Notes under the pieces: generated by a model
What the model was told of the DNA's origin: nothing
Seen by the model: only the letters and a program-made list of their open reading frames with translations
Databases searched by the model: none
From: Vigna angularis
Lineage: Eukaryota; Streptophyta; Magnoliopsida; Fabales; Fabaceae
Assembly: GCF_016808095.1 (NCBI RefSeq)
Contig: NC_068975.1
Coordinates: 6,191,501-6,255,500 of the forward strand
Length of the DNA: 64,000 nt
Direction: 5' to 3'
Translations under genes and position numbers: made by a program
In this document: positions 44,525 through 54,570 of the stretch, piece after piece
Layout: each line of letters starts with the position of its first letter
Numbering within the stretch: position 1 is the stretch's first letter

Positions 44525-45394
44525 AGTATGTTTGTAACATACTTCATCAGTTTCAGTTTTTTAACTCTCACAAGGTTAGGCCTTACCCATTCAGAAAAAA
44601 TATTTTTCATAAATTGCTAAGATACATGCAAAGAAGTCTATATCATAAATTTGAAAAGATTTCGGCAACATTTCGCATTGGTCTCCGAAATACACGAAAA
44701 GAGAGTAGTCAAGGATGACCACAATCAAATACGCATCCGGAAAACAACACAAATACTTAACAAAAATTTTATCAATCTTATCCATAAACTCCAACGTACA
44801 TGTTATAGCAAATTATGAAAAATAATTTTCCCAAACTGTCCAATCGGACAATTCAAAATTTAATACAAACGATTAAAAGATTAATCGTTTGTGTTAAATT
44901 TCAAACAAGAACTAAGTCTCACTCAATGATTTGATACCTATAATCTAACATGCCAATTATAATAACACAACTATCACATGCATATTCAAAAGCCAACAAC
45001 ACATGCATACCTAAAAGCCAAAAACATGCATACACAAAAGCCAATAACATGTATACAAAAAAAGTTATCAACAAACTAGCTAACCTTTTTAGAAGATTAA
45101 ACAAGCAATGGAGGGAAATGGAGTAATGCATGCCCAAAAACGTAGGCCAAAAAGAGTCAAAAACGCAACCCAAGCACACGCCACAAATTGCACCAAAACA
45201 CAATGAAAACGAATTTTAATCGGTTCAAATGGAAGATATTTCATCAAAGAGTAATTTAATCAGAGTAAAAGTAAATTTAAACGGTCTAAAAGAAAGAAAA
45301 TGCACCTGAAAATGCAATGGCTCAAAGAGAAAACGTGAGGAAGACGATGAACAGTGAGCGTAACTCCTCGTAGGTTCGCGTTTTGCAGTATAAC
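44525..45394. other. 5' region of TNP2 in CACTA B, non-coding
   Basis: Upstream of the TNP2 start on the minus strand, it probably holds the promoter and an untranslated exon. It has repeated short strings (ACATGCATAC, AAAAGCCAA) around 44970-45060. No gene was recognised. Confidence 0.4.
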
Positions 45395-45851
45395 TGACTG
45401 TAGACGTCGGGTGCTAGGGTGTCCGACGTCTATAATAGTATAGACGTCGGGCCCTCACTAATATGACATCGTTCTGATTTAAAAATTAATATTCGCGGGG
45501 CATCGAGACATCGGTTAGGAGGGGCTCCGACGTTTAGGTTGACTTTTCATCTGCCTTGTCAGTCATGTAGACGTCCATTAAAGGGGGGCCGACGTCTTTT
45601 TATTGACATCGGTGGTGGCGGGATTAGACGTCTAAATGGTGAAAAAAATTAACTTCTCTACTTGTCAGGCATTTAGACGTCTGTTAGGAGGGGCCCCGAC
45701 GTCTGTAATCTTACACAAACGTCGGGGGCCCTCCTAATAGACGTCTAAATGCCCACTTATTTACGAAAATGCTACCAGTCAATAATTTACGTTGGTTATT
45801 TGGTGGGCCGACCTCTACGTGGTGACGTTAAAGGCTAATTCTGCACTAGTG
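45395..45851. repeat. right subterminal and terminal repeats of CACTA B
   Basis: Many copies of TAGACGTCGG, GTCCGACGTC and GGGGCCCGACGTC in both directions, ending TTCTGCACTAGTG. It pairs with the left end at 32866. Confidence 0.88.
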
Positions 45852-46814
45852 TGCATCATGCCTGCTTGCCTACCGAGCTGACCTTGAGCGTTAATTTTGA
45901 CCCACACACCGCATGGGCGCCCTAAGTGGGGCGCTGCGCGCCAGTCTCGTGGGCTTGGACCCATTTTATGTTATTTTTCTGCTCTATTTAAGGATTTGGA
46001 CGTCCTAGGGATGATATCTTTTGATAGAAGAGGGGTAGAAACACGTTCTTTCACCCCTCGGAGGCAGATTTGGATGTGGAAGCTCCTATCTTCAACATTT
46101 AGGGTTTTATCTTTCATTCTTTTTCATTATTCATCTAGTTTCACCATGTTTATGGTCAACTAAACTTCAATTGTTGTTGTGGAAATGATGTAATCCTTTG
46201 AAACTCTCGTGTATTAAATTGATTTATATTATAAATGCATCGTTCGTTAATTCTTAGGGTTTTTCCTCTATACTCTATGCTTGCTTTGTTTAACTCATTA
46301 ATAGCATGATAATTGATTTTGTCGATATAGATACATACGGGGAAATCTAGATCTGGGAAATCTCTACCAAAAGTAGTATTGCCTAGACATAGGGGATGTG
46401 AGGGTTGGTTGCCTTTAAGCTTCTGTGCGTACGTAATGCAAAACTAATTGTTAGGGAGACAAGACATTGAAACTAGTAATTAAAGATAGGCTTTCTTCAC
46501 CAAGACATCGAGTTTAAAGTAAATTAGAAAGTAACATTAACATGAGAGTGGATAGGATACGTCGAAACCCCCAACAACATAATCATTCCATATTTTACAA
46601 ACCAATCACCTGTGCATTCTTATTGTCAATTGATCAACACTTGCATTCATGTTTATTTTCTGCATTATAAACCAAATGACTTGGTTCTTTTGTCTTAATT
46701 AATCAAGAAATCACATGATTGTTTAGGTCGTGAGTCTCTAGGCAAACGATACTTGGTCTTACCAATTATATTACTTGATACAATTCGGTACACTTGACGG
46801 AGTCTTAACAAGTT
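45852..46814 (+). repeat. 5' LTR of the plus Athila element, second piece
   Basis: Continues the LTR begun at 32548. It has CTATTTAAGG as a TATA-type box near 45985, the CACCCCTCGGAGG stretch and the conserved CATACGGGGAAATCTAGATC run. Its last ~40 bp before the primer site are missing compared with the LTR at 61556, as if lost between two AAGTTTTT repeats. Confidence 0.85.
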
Positions 46815-46816
46815 TT

Positions 46817-46834
46817 TGGCGTCGTTGTCGGGGA
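46817..46834 (+). promoter_or_regulatory. primer binding site of the plus Athila element
   Basis: TGGCGTCGTTGTCGGGGA, two changes from the plant tRNA-Asp complement, followed by CTCGTGGTTTAAC as in the other Athila copies. Confidence 0.85.
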
Positions 46835-46952
46835 CTCGTGGTTTAACTATTCTATTTGTGTGATTATTGATTAGCTTTGACTTGATTTTTTATTTTGTTT
46901 TTGTTTTGGTTTTGTGCTAACAATTGCTTTCTAGGGTTTTGTTTTCTTGTGT

Positions 46953-48668
46953 ATGCAAGGTACAATTCGGACTAGAAGCAAGAAAAACTATGAACCTCTT
47001 TTTGAAGGATTGGACGAGAGTACAAATAGAAGGAGGATTCGAACGTCTAGAAAATTATTCCCTTCTCCAGAGACACTTTTACAACCTACACCACAAGGAT
47101 CTCACTAGAGCAGTAAAGAGATGGTTGGAGAAAATAATGGCAGACGCACTCTAGCATATTACACAACAATATTTGGCCCTCATCATTTTAACAACATAGC
47201 AAGGCCGAGGGTCAATGCTACAAACATGGAGGTGAAGTTAACGTTATTTCAATTGGTAAAGAGCAACCAATTCAATGGAATGTCACATGAGAGTCCATGT
47301 GAACATCTCACCACATTCAATGAGATTTGCAATACTGTGAAGATCAATGGTGTGCCAGATGACGCTATAAAGCTTAGTTTGTTTCCCGGAGGATAGCTTT
47401 ACTGAATGGGAAGTCGTGGTTGCAAAATTTCTGAATAAATACTTCCTACAACCAAAAGTCAACAAAGGTGAACAATAAATTTCTTCTTTCAGGCAAGGCA
47501 TGGAAGAAACGTTAGGTCAAGCGTGGGATAGATACAAGAGTTTCATGAGGAAGACACCCACATATGGATTTGAAGAAGAAACGGTAGTCATTCTTTTCCT
47601 TGGAGGTCTTGGGTCACAAACCAAATTGATGCTAGATGCCTCAATTGGAGGCAATATCAAGTGCAAGACTCTAGAGGAAGCTTATGAATTAATTGACAAC
47701 ATGGCTACCAATGACAATGAGATGCATAGTGAAAGAGAAGCTCCACCTCAATAGAAGGGAGCCCTACAGTTACAATCTCATTATGCTCTGCTTGCACAAA
47801 ATAAGATTATTACTCAACAATTGGAGAATTTGACAAAGACACTAGCTCAATTACCAAAGGATTTGTAGAATGTTTCACAGGTTCAATAGAAACTCTATTT
47901 ATTATATGGTGGTGATCATATCAATGGTCAATGTTCTATTCCAATGGAGGCCCAAGAAGATCTTGTATATATGGTAAATCAATTCCAATTCCGCTAGGGT
48001 AATTTCAACCAAGGGTGGAAACCTCATCCAAGTATGGGTCAAGGTCAAAGTGGATAATCTGGGCAAGCAGGACAATTCAATAGACCACCGTAACAACAAT
48101 CACAATGGCAACAAATATTTGCTTTAACTGACAGAACTTCAAAGCTTGAAGAAACTCTTCAACAGTTTATGCAGGTGACTATCTCCGATCATAAGAGTAC
48201 TGAAGCTGCTATAAGAAATTTGGAGATGCAAGTTTGCCAACTAGCCAAGAAGATGGAGGATCAAGCTGAAAATCAATTTGGGGCTAATACTGAGGTTAAC
48301 CCTAAAGAAGAATGTAAAGATTTTGGGAGTATAGGTAATGAGAGAGTGGAAGAGAGTGAAGAAAAAGTTGAGTTAGAAAATAGAGAAGAAAAAGAAGAAA
48401 GAATAGGTGAGGTTGAGATAAAAGAAAAAGAAAAGAAGAGGGGAGAGAAAAAAATTGAAAAGATTCTTCCTTACCTTAAGGAGTGTGAAAAAATTGATAA
48501 AGAGAAGCAATATGAGCGCTTTAAGGAGATTTTCAAGCAATTGGAGATTACTATGCCCTTGACCGAAGCACTGCAGCAAATTCCTGTGTATGTGAAGCAT
48601 ATGAAGCAAGTCCTCAAAAAGAAGAGATATTTCGATGAGGAAACTATTGATGTTGTAGTGTTATTTTG
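46953..48668 (+). pseudogene. gag: Athila gag, decayed
   Basis: From ATG 46953 come MQGTIRTRSKKNYEP, then VKLTLFQLVKSNQFNGMSHE, the core RQGMEETLGQAWDRYK, a spoilt zinc knuckle (YGGDHINGQC with the first Cys lost) and NLEMQVCQLAKKMEDQ with NTEVNPKEEC. Lesions include TAG near 47110, a frameshift between 47396 and 47500, TAG at 47752, TAG at 47887 and TAA at 48091. The minus copy in this window has Gln codons at the 47752 and 47887 sites. The last part (48169-48668) is an open 166-codon frame. Confidence 0.9.
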
Positions 48669-49103
48669 AAGAAACCACTTCCTTCGAAAGTTGAATATCC
48701 AGGTTGTTTTACTATTCCTTGCATCATTGGGAATGTTAATATAGGGAAAGCGCTAATTGATTTAGGGTCAAACCTTAATTTGATGCCTTTATCGGTGCTT
48801 GAAAGTATTGGTGGTCTTGAAGTTGAGTCTACAAAGGTTACTTTACAAATGGCGGATGGATCCACCAAGAAACCCTATGGTTTAGTGGAAGATCTTGTGG
48901 TTTGTATAGATAAACTTGAATTCCTGGTTGATTTTGTGGTGATGGAGATGGAGGAAGATGAGAAGATCCCAATTATTCTTGGAAGGCCATTCATGAAAAC
49001 GACAAAGGTAATCATCAATGTGGATGATGGGACAATAATGCTTAAAGACCAAGAAGAGGAGGTGATGTTTAATGTTTTCAATGTTAGCAGTAGATTCAAG
49101 TAA
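48666..49103 (+). pseudogene. Athila aspartic protease domain
   Basis: 145 codons with ALIDLGSNLNLMPLSVLE (the DLG form usual in Athila), GLVEDLVVCIDKLEF and the flap/second motif IILGRPFMKT. The domain itself is open, but it is no longer in one frame with gag, and no RT follows. It would cut the Gag-Pol precursor in an active element. Confidence 0.85.
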
Positions 49104-49455
49104 AGAAGACTAGTCATAAAGCAGCACATGAAGATGCACCAGTGACTAGGCCTAAAGCTGTTAAGCAGGTCATCAAAATTAAATTTTTTTTCTTGTTGCA
49201 GGTTAAGGAAGAAGAAAAAGATGAGAAAGGGAAGATGGTTCAAGATGACTCGGTGGATGAACAACTCAAACTTGGCACACCGGTTAAATTCAAGAACAAG
49301 TTGTAGGTTGTGAAAGAGTTTAAAGAGAATGGAGTAATAGAGATTGAAGCTTTGTATTCTAGAAGAGCAAAAAAGGTGGACAGGAAGATGTTGATGAGTT
49401 GGTGTGATGAAAGCAAGAGGAACACCAACATAGAATATTGGACTTGAGCTTTATT
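49104..49455 (+). other. short remnant between protease and the conserved 3' motif
   Basis: Charged residues (KEEEKDEKGKMVQDDS) in one frame with a stop near 49305. RT, RNase H and integrase (normally over 3 kb) are absent here. A large inner deletion or an original non-autonomous layout would explain this. Confidence 0.6.
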
Positions 49456-49504
49456 GTGTCAGGCTCGTGACGTTAAACAAGCGCTTCCTGGGAGGCAACC
49501 CAAT
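49456..49504 (+). other. conserved Athila post-pol motif
   Basis: The string GTGTCAGGCTCGTGACG then TTAAACAAGCGCTTCC and TGGGAGGCAACCCA. The same motif occurs, minus strand, at 14226-14275, 14483-14530, 39814-39862 and 40118-40165. Its strong conservation in non-coding sequence suggests a cis role (for example splicing or translation of the env-like frame), which is inference. Confidence 0.75.
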
Positions 49505-50425
49505 TTTCTAAATCTTTATCTTTATGTGTTTTGTTTTGTTTCTATTGTGCATTATTTGGACTGAGGGTTGATGTGTGAGTGAAGTGGAAAACAAGTGAAA
49601 TTTTGAAAATTAGGAATTGGAGCTGGGGGGTCTTGATTAAGGGCGCTTAAGGCGAGCTAGAAAAGAGAGGAAAGTGAACCGCGCACGCCGCTCAGCGTAA
49701 GTTTGGCCCATTGCACACTTTTGTTACCCTATGTCTCGCCCCAATAGCCCCTTTTAGTTTCCACTCATTTTAGCCTCTCCACACACTCTCCTAAAGTGTT
49801 CTCTTCACTTTCCCTTTCCCTTTCATCCCTTCATCTACAACCCTTTTCTTCACTCATTGTGCATCACTCTTCCATTCAAGTTTGGGGTTTCTGTGAGTCT
49901 TGTTGCTACGTTTCGGTTCATCAATTTTATTGAGCATTCTTCACTGTATTGTGCATCTTCAACCAAGTAAGTTCATGCATTTTACATTTAAAGCATTTGA
50001 AAGTATGATTCTTAATGAATGTTGTTGTCTAAGCATGATTCTTGAGGAACTTTGATGTTTTTGCATGATTTGTTGAATTTACTGAGGTTTGAAACGATTA
50101 AACTGTTGTATTGAGGGTTGGAACTGTGCAAAAATGCATTTGGATGATACTTGAGGCCAGCTAGGGCCATGTTTAGGGATTGAACTATCTAGTGCGCAAT
50201 TCTGCAGAAAATTGTTTTTGGGGTTTTTGGTTTGTGGCGTGTTGGTGGCTGGTTGAATCGGTGCAGGTGAAGTTGGGGGCCTTCTATTTTGCCCTCAGCA
50301 TGAATGAGAAATGTGTTTTGATTAGTTTTCCTATTCACGTACTAATGCTTCATAACGTTTTTGGGATGTTCTATGAATCTTTGTGATGTAGGAATTGCTT
50401 CAGCATCGCGGAAGCGGATCACAAC
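49505..50425 (+). other. spacer before the env-like remnant
   Basis: AT-rich non-coding sequence with CCGCTCAGCG near 49687 and a C/T-rich patch at 49740-49870. No frame above 68 codons and no recognised protein. Confidence 0.5.
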
Positions 50426-51278
50426 CATGGGAAATAAGAGAAAGGAGTCGGAGCAGATTTATTCAAACAAGTTCCTATCTCGTTTGAATGAGTAACACTT
50501 CGTAAAGGTCCAGAACCAACGTATTTCGATGGAAAGAAAAGTGGGGTTGATACCAACCATGGACCCGCAATTTGGAAGGGAATTGAAAAGACGAGGATGG
50601 GAGAATGTAGCTTTTTATCCAACACTAGAAAACATAGTTGTTAAAGAATTTTATCCAAATGCAAGGAGATTTGGTAATAGTTAGACAGAAGCTTACACTG
50701 GTTATATGAGAGGAAAGATCATTCATTATGATCTTGTCACTATAAACAAGTTTCTAAACACTGAGTGGGGTGGTGAACAGTGTGACACCCAGGCACTGAC
50801 AAGGGCGGGGAGTGATCGCCGGTGCAAGAGGCACGAAGTGCAAGGGGAACAAACAAGGAGCGGCTCCTGGAAGGCTTCTAGTGGAAGGGACTCATGGATG
50901 AATCGAACATACACCGGAATGAGAGGGATCTAGAGACTGTATAGGTATGGGACTATACAGTTGAAGGATAGCTTAAAGGGATTGATTTGGCTACTCATAT
51001 CACCAAAATGCATTTGCTTTTTGGTAGCCTAACCTATAAGAACTTCATGGTTAAGCGTGCTTAGCCTGGAGTAATTTAGGTTCCCTATAAGTTGTCGGGG
51101 CGTTACAAACAGTGTCTGTGTCAGTTTGCACTGATTATGGAGGAGGGAGCTGATTTTGATGACTTGTAGACACACATGACTTTGGTAAAGAGTTTCAAGA
51201 AATGTGGGACCTCAATGCTCAAAGGTTTGACTAGCATCGTCCTTAGGTGTTTCATAAACGGTCTTCCAAGAATAGTGT
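50426..51278 (+). pseudogene. Athila env-like/ORF remnant, split by a solo LTR
   Basis: From ATG 50426 come MGNKRKESEQIYSNKFLSRL, a TAA, then RISMERKVGLIPTMDPQFGR, RRGWENVAFYP and VTINKFLNTEWGGEQC, all typical of the Athila frame downstream of pol. A solo LTR (50781-51107) interrupts it. After that QFALIMEEGADFDD continues the family order to about 51278. Several stops are present. The role of this Athila protein is unproven. Confidence 0.75.
50781..51107 (+). mobile_element. solo LTR (327 bp) of a different gypsy family
   Basis: Begins TGTGACACCCAGGC and ends GTCGGGGCGTTACA, with AACAG on both sides (50776-50780 and 51108-51112). LTRs with TGTGACACCC or TGTAACACCC starts and GGCGTTACA ends are typical of Tekay-type gypsy elements. 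The flanking env-like frame is continuous across it. Confidence 0.92.
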
Positions 51279-51313
51279 CACTCCCCGCCCTCGTCAGTGC
51301 GCGGGTGTCACAC
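51279..51313 (-). repeat. orphan 35 bp start of the same LTR family, at an element junction
   Basis: On the minus strand TGTGACACCCGCG followed by CACTGACGAGGGCGGGGAG; it matches the first 35 bp of the solo LTR at 50781 at about 32 positions but is inverted. It lies exactly between the plus Athila (ends 51278) and the minus Athila (starts 51314). Confidence 0.75.
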
Positions 51314-51620
51314 TATTATTATTAGAGGCAGTCTCTCGCATAAACTATTGAAGAGTTTCATCCAACTTGGTATATTTTTCATTGAGTGTAGATACTTGTT
51401 GCCATAATGATGGTTGTTGCTGCGGCTTATTAAATTGACCTGATCGCCCAACTTATCTAGATTGTCCCTCACCTTGACCCAAGCTTGGGTGAGGTTTCCA
51501 TCCTTGGTTGAAATTACCTAGGCGATATGGAAATTGATTGATCATAAAATTTACATCTTCTAGGGCCTCCACTGGAAAAACACATTGACCATTGATATGG
51601 TCACCACCACATAGTTCACA
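51314..51620 (-). pseudogene. gag: Athila gag, C-terminal piece with zinc knuckle
   Basis: It encodes MCELCGGDHINGQC (CX2CX3HX4C zinc knuckle) then FMINQFPYRLGNFNQGWKPHP, which aligns with the spoilt gag at 47900-48050. It is the continuation of 59018-59913, parted by the insertion at CATAT. It is cut at 51314. Confidence 0.88.
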
Positions 51621-51625
51621 CATAT

Positions 51626-52381
51626 TGATGGAAGCAGCCTCCACGTTCGAGACTGGAGCGGCTCCTTGGACAGAATGACGCAGCGGAATGAAAAATGGTT
51701 TGAAGGAGTTCGGCGCATGCAAGGTGTTTGTCAGAATGCAGGACAGTGTTTGGATGTGTTTGAGTAGAGTTCTAACTCAGAATACCTTCCAACGGGGAAG
51801 GAAGCTAGAGGATAAGTGTGCTAAAGTGGCACAATGCAAAGAACTTGAAGAAGTAGTGGCTGGAAACAATCCAACAGCATTTCACTATATCAATTCAAGT
51901 CCCTTTTACAAATGATGAAGCTTTCTTTTTATAGGCATAGATGAGCTTGGAAATGTACAATGAAAGTTACATCAGCTACATTTAAAACGTACAGAATCCA
52001 AACGTGTAGGAGCTCCTTCCAGGTCATGTGTTTCATGTGCACTTTATTGAAAATGTGCTGAATTAGGGAAGCCACACGGTTGGCTTGTGTTCCACGTGAT
52101 GCACATGTAAAATGTACTTCCAACTTGGCTATTTGGTGACTAACAGCAGCAAGGCTTCTCTGATGTTTGCTAAAGGTTCCAAGTCTTCCTTAGGATGTGT
52201 ACATATGGTTTCCCCACCTTTAGTGGTGACCTATAAAACAAAGTAAAGGTATTTAGTTAAAGAAGAACATGTTAAGACTTTAGAAAGAAAAGATTAAGTC
52301 CTTTATTCAACTTCAATTTCTTGGTCTTAGAGTGAAGTTGATACTTCTTTGGATGGGAAGTCCCTAAAGGGGTTGCCATCA
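51626..52381 (-). repeat. 3' LTR of the gag-protease element (756 bp)
   Basis: Plus-strand ends TGATGGAAGCAGCC and AAGGGGTTGCCATCA. It aligns end to end with 58254-59012 with scattered substitutions and a few small indels. Confidence 0.95.
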
Positions 52382-52398
52382 TTCCCTCCCTCTTTAAA
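52382..52398 (-). promoter_or_regulatory. polypurine tract of the gag-protease element
   Basis: On the minus strand AAAGAGGGAGGGAA directly precedes the TGATGGCAACC start of the 3' LTR. Confidence 0.8.
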
Positions 52399-53345
52399 AA
52401 CGATTTGTCCTCAAATCGGGAAGAAAGAAAGAAGCACAACTTTGATTTTTGTGTTCCTCCTAGGTCAAAAATATATCTACAAAAAATAGCAACAATTAGT
52501 ATGCAGATAAGAATGTATGCAAAGATAAGAAGATAAAATGAAGGGCTTTTGACTAAAATTTTATTAGAATAAGTCTTGGCCTTTAATAATTTTTTGTATG
52601 CACTTTGTTTTGAACATTCCCCATGATAAAATGAAGAAACAAAGTGATGTTTTTGAGAAGAAGAGTCAAAGTATTTACCTTTTAAAGAAGAAGTTAACAA
52701 CATGCATACCTTTGTCTCCTTCTTATTTTCTTGAGAAGGTTGCTTATCCAACATATTTTCTTGTTTTCTTTCTTTTTCAATTTTTTCTTTGATTTTTTTC
52801 TCATCCTCTTTCACTTGTTCAGGTGTAAGAGGAATCAATGTGATTTTATTTCCTTTATGGAGGAAAGTTATTTTGTTGGTATAGCCATCATGAGTGGAAT
52901 TATGATCAAATTGCCATGGCCTACCAAGTAATACATGCCCAACATCCATTGGAACAACATCACATAAAACATTTTCTTTATATTTATTGATGGATATTGG
53001 TATGCTTACTTGTGTGTTCACAACTATTTCTTCATCCGCTGTTATCCATTGAAGCTTATAAGGCTTGGGATGAGAAATAGTAGGTAAAGCCAATTTGTTC
53101 ACAACTCTAGAACTACAATAATTGCAAGAGGAACCACTATCCACAATTAATGAACAAGTGTTTTCAAAGATTTTACATCTTGTTCGGAATAGGTTTTCCC
53201 TTTGTGATTGTTCTAGTTCATTGGTTTGACTTCCAAGAAGTCGTCTTACCAATAATAACTCACCTTCACAAGGTAAGGCTTCTTCCTCAGATATAGAAGT
53301 ATCTGAGTTACTAGAAGAATCTTCATTTTGACTTTGATGGTCTAA
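52399..53345 (-). CDS. protease region of the gag-protease element, with C-terminal hydrophobic segment
   Basis: The open frame runs from the inserted solo LTR (53345) to a stop at 52272 inside the LTR. It has the aspartic protease motif CSLIVDSGSSCNYCS, then VPMDVGHVLLGRPWQFDHN, a Lys/Glu-rich linker (EDEKKIKEKIEKERKQEN) and, near the end, a run of about 20 hydrophobic residues (LLIFAYILICILIVAIF). Typical Tekay-type polyproteins continue into RT at this place; here nothing of RT is seen. The frame before the insertion site (gag side) and after it is the same, so gag and protease were one product. Confidence 0.8.
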
Positions 53346-53350
53346 GAGAT

Positions 53351-54570
53351 TGATGACAAATTTATGAACACCAAAATATGATGTCATAAACTTGTTTTAC
53401 AATCGGCAAGTATGACCGAATCGTTTCAAGTAATAAACTCGGTAAGACCAAGTATCGTTCTCCCAAAGGACTCATGACCTAGTTTAGTTATGTGATTCGT
53501 TGATTAGCTAAGACTTAAGAACGAAATAATTGGAGTTTAATATGCAAAAAGAAAATAAACATGTATGCATGAATTTTGATCAATGGCTAAAACAAAATAC
53601 AAACACTTTCAATGGAATATATGGATGAGTATGTTGTTGGGGTTTATCAATTTCATCTTATCCATTGTCATATACTTTAGGAATTCAACATTCTTTTCAT
53701 CATTGTTAATGCCACTCTCTAAATTACCTTGCAAGAAGGCCTATCCCTAATTACGAGTTCATACAATTCCTAGCATTCCTAATAATTAGTTCTTTTAGTG
53801 CAGGAGCTTAACGGCAACCAATATACTATTGGGAGAATTTCCCCGGATCTAGACTTCCCCGTACGTTCCCGTATCGACAAAACCAATAATCATGCATTGA
53901 ATGAGTTAAACAAAGCAAGCATTAAGCAAAGAGGAAAAACCCTAACTAATGATGAAAGAAAGCATACAAACCCTAGGACGTCCTAAAGCTTATATATTAT
54001 TCTAAAAATACAGAAAAATTAGGCCCAAGCCCATAAAAGTGCCAGAAAACAAGTCCAAGCCCATTTAGAATGGCGCTCAACGGTATTTTAACGCTAAGCG
54101 GTACTAGCGGTTGATCCATTTTGCCCCCAGTTGCTGTTTTGCCCCTCAGCGGTGATTTTGGCACCTGAAAACTGCCACTCAGCGCCAAATTTCCGCTCAG
54201 TGCCACTCGGTCACATTTTTTTCTGCATTCTGGTTGACTTTTCAGCATTCTGGTTGACTGGTTGACTTTTCTGGTTGACTGGTTGACTTTTCTGGTTGAC
54301 TGATTGACTTTTTTGGTTGACTGGTTGACTTTTCTGGTTTCTGGTCTACTTTTCAGCACTCCAATCATTCAGTACTTCAATTCTTCTTTCAAATCATTCA
54401 ATTAGCCTACAAAATAAAGGGAATCTTGCACAAAACCATTAAATTCACTTTCAACTCTCTTATTCACAAAATTAAAGCAAAAATATGAGTTCAAGCTAGT
54501 TTCTAAGTCTTGAAGGTTGCTTTTGGTATCAATTTTAAGCATAAAAATAACGGTTTTTCAACCGCTATCA
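53351..54570 (-). mobile_element. solo Athila LTR (1220 bp) inside the gag-protease element
   Basis: Plus-strand ends TGATGACAAATTT and CAACCGCTATCA, with GAGAT on both sides (53346-53350 and 54571-54575). It has GGTTGACT repeats (54230-54350) and CCGCTCAG motifs. It resembles the LTR at 10995-12387 more than the one at 36721. It separates the gag zinc knuckle from the protease. Confidence 0.95.

Larger units (their letters stand above)
32866..45851 (-). mobile_element. CACTA (En/Spm) DNA transposon B, split by an Athila derivative
   Basis: The terminal repeats CACTAGTGCAGAA (left) and TTCTGCACTAGTG (right) match over 13 bp, and TGCA lies on both outer sides. Subterminal parts are rich in GACGTC and CGACGTC. 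Minus-strand genes are TNP2 (44524 to 35722, interrupted) and a TNPA-like gene (34465 to 33461). Without the inserted 36721-42731 element it would be about 7.0 kb. It sits inside an Athila 5' LTR. Confidence 0.92.
32548..51278 (+). mobile_element. plus-strand Athila element without RT and integrase, host of CACTA B and of a solo LTR
   Basis: The order is a 5' LTR truncated at its start and split by CACTA B (32548-32865 and 45852-46814), primer binding site at 46817, gag and protease remains (46953-49103), the conserved GGGAGGCAACCC motif (49456-49504), an env-like remnant (50426-51278) and no 3' LTR. RT, RNase H and integrase are absent between protease and the conserved motif. Its right end abuts an Athila element of opposite strand through a 35 bp orphan LTR start. 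Confidence 0.85.

Noticed and set aside
49456..49504. tRNA-like or rRNA-like conserved block
   Set aside because: No cloverleaf or rRNA match; the block is the shared Athila post-pol motif.
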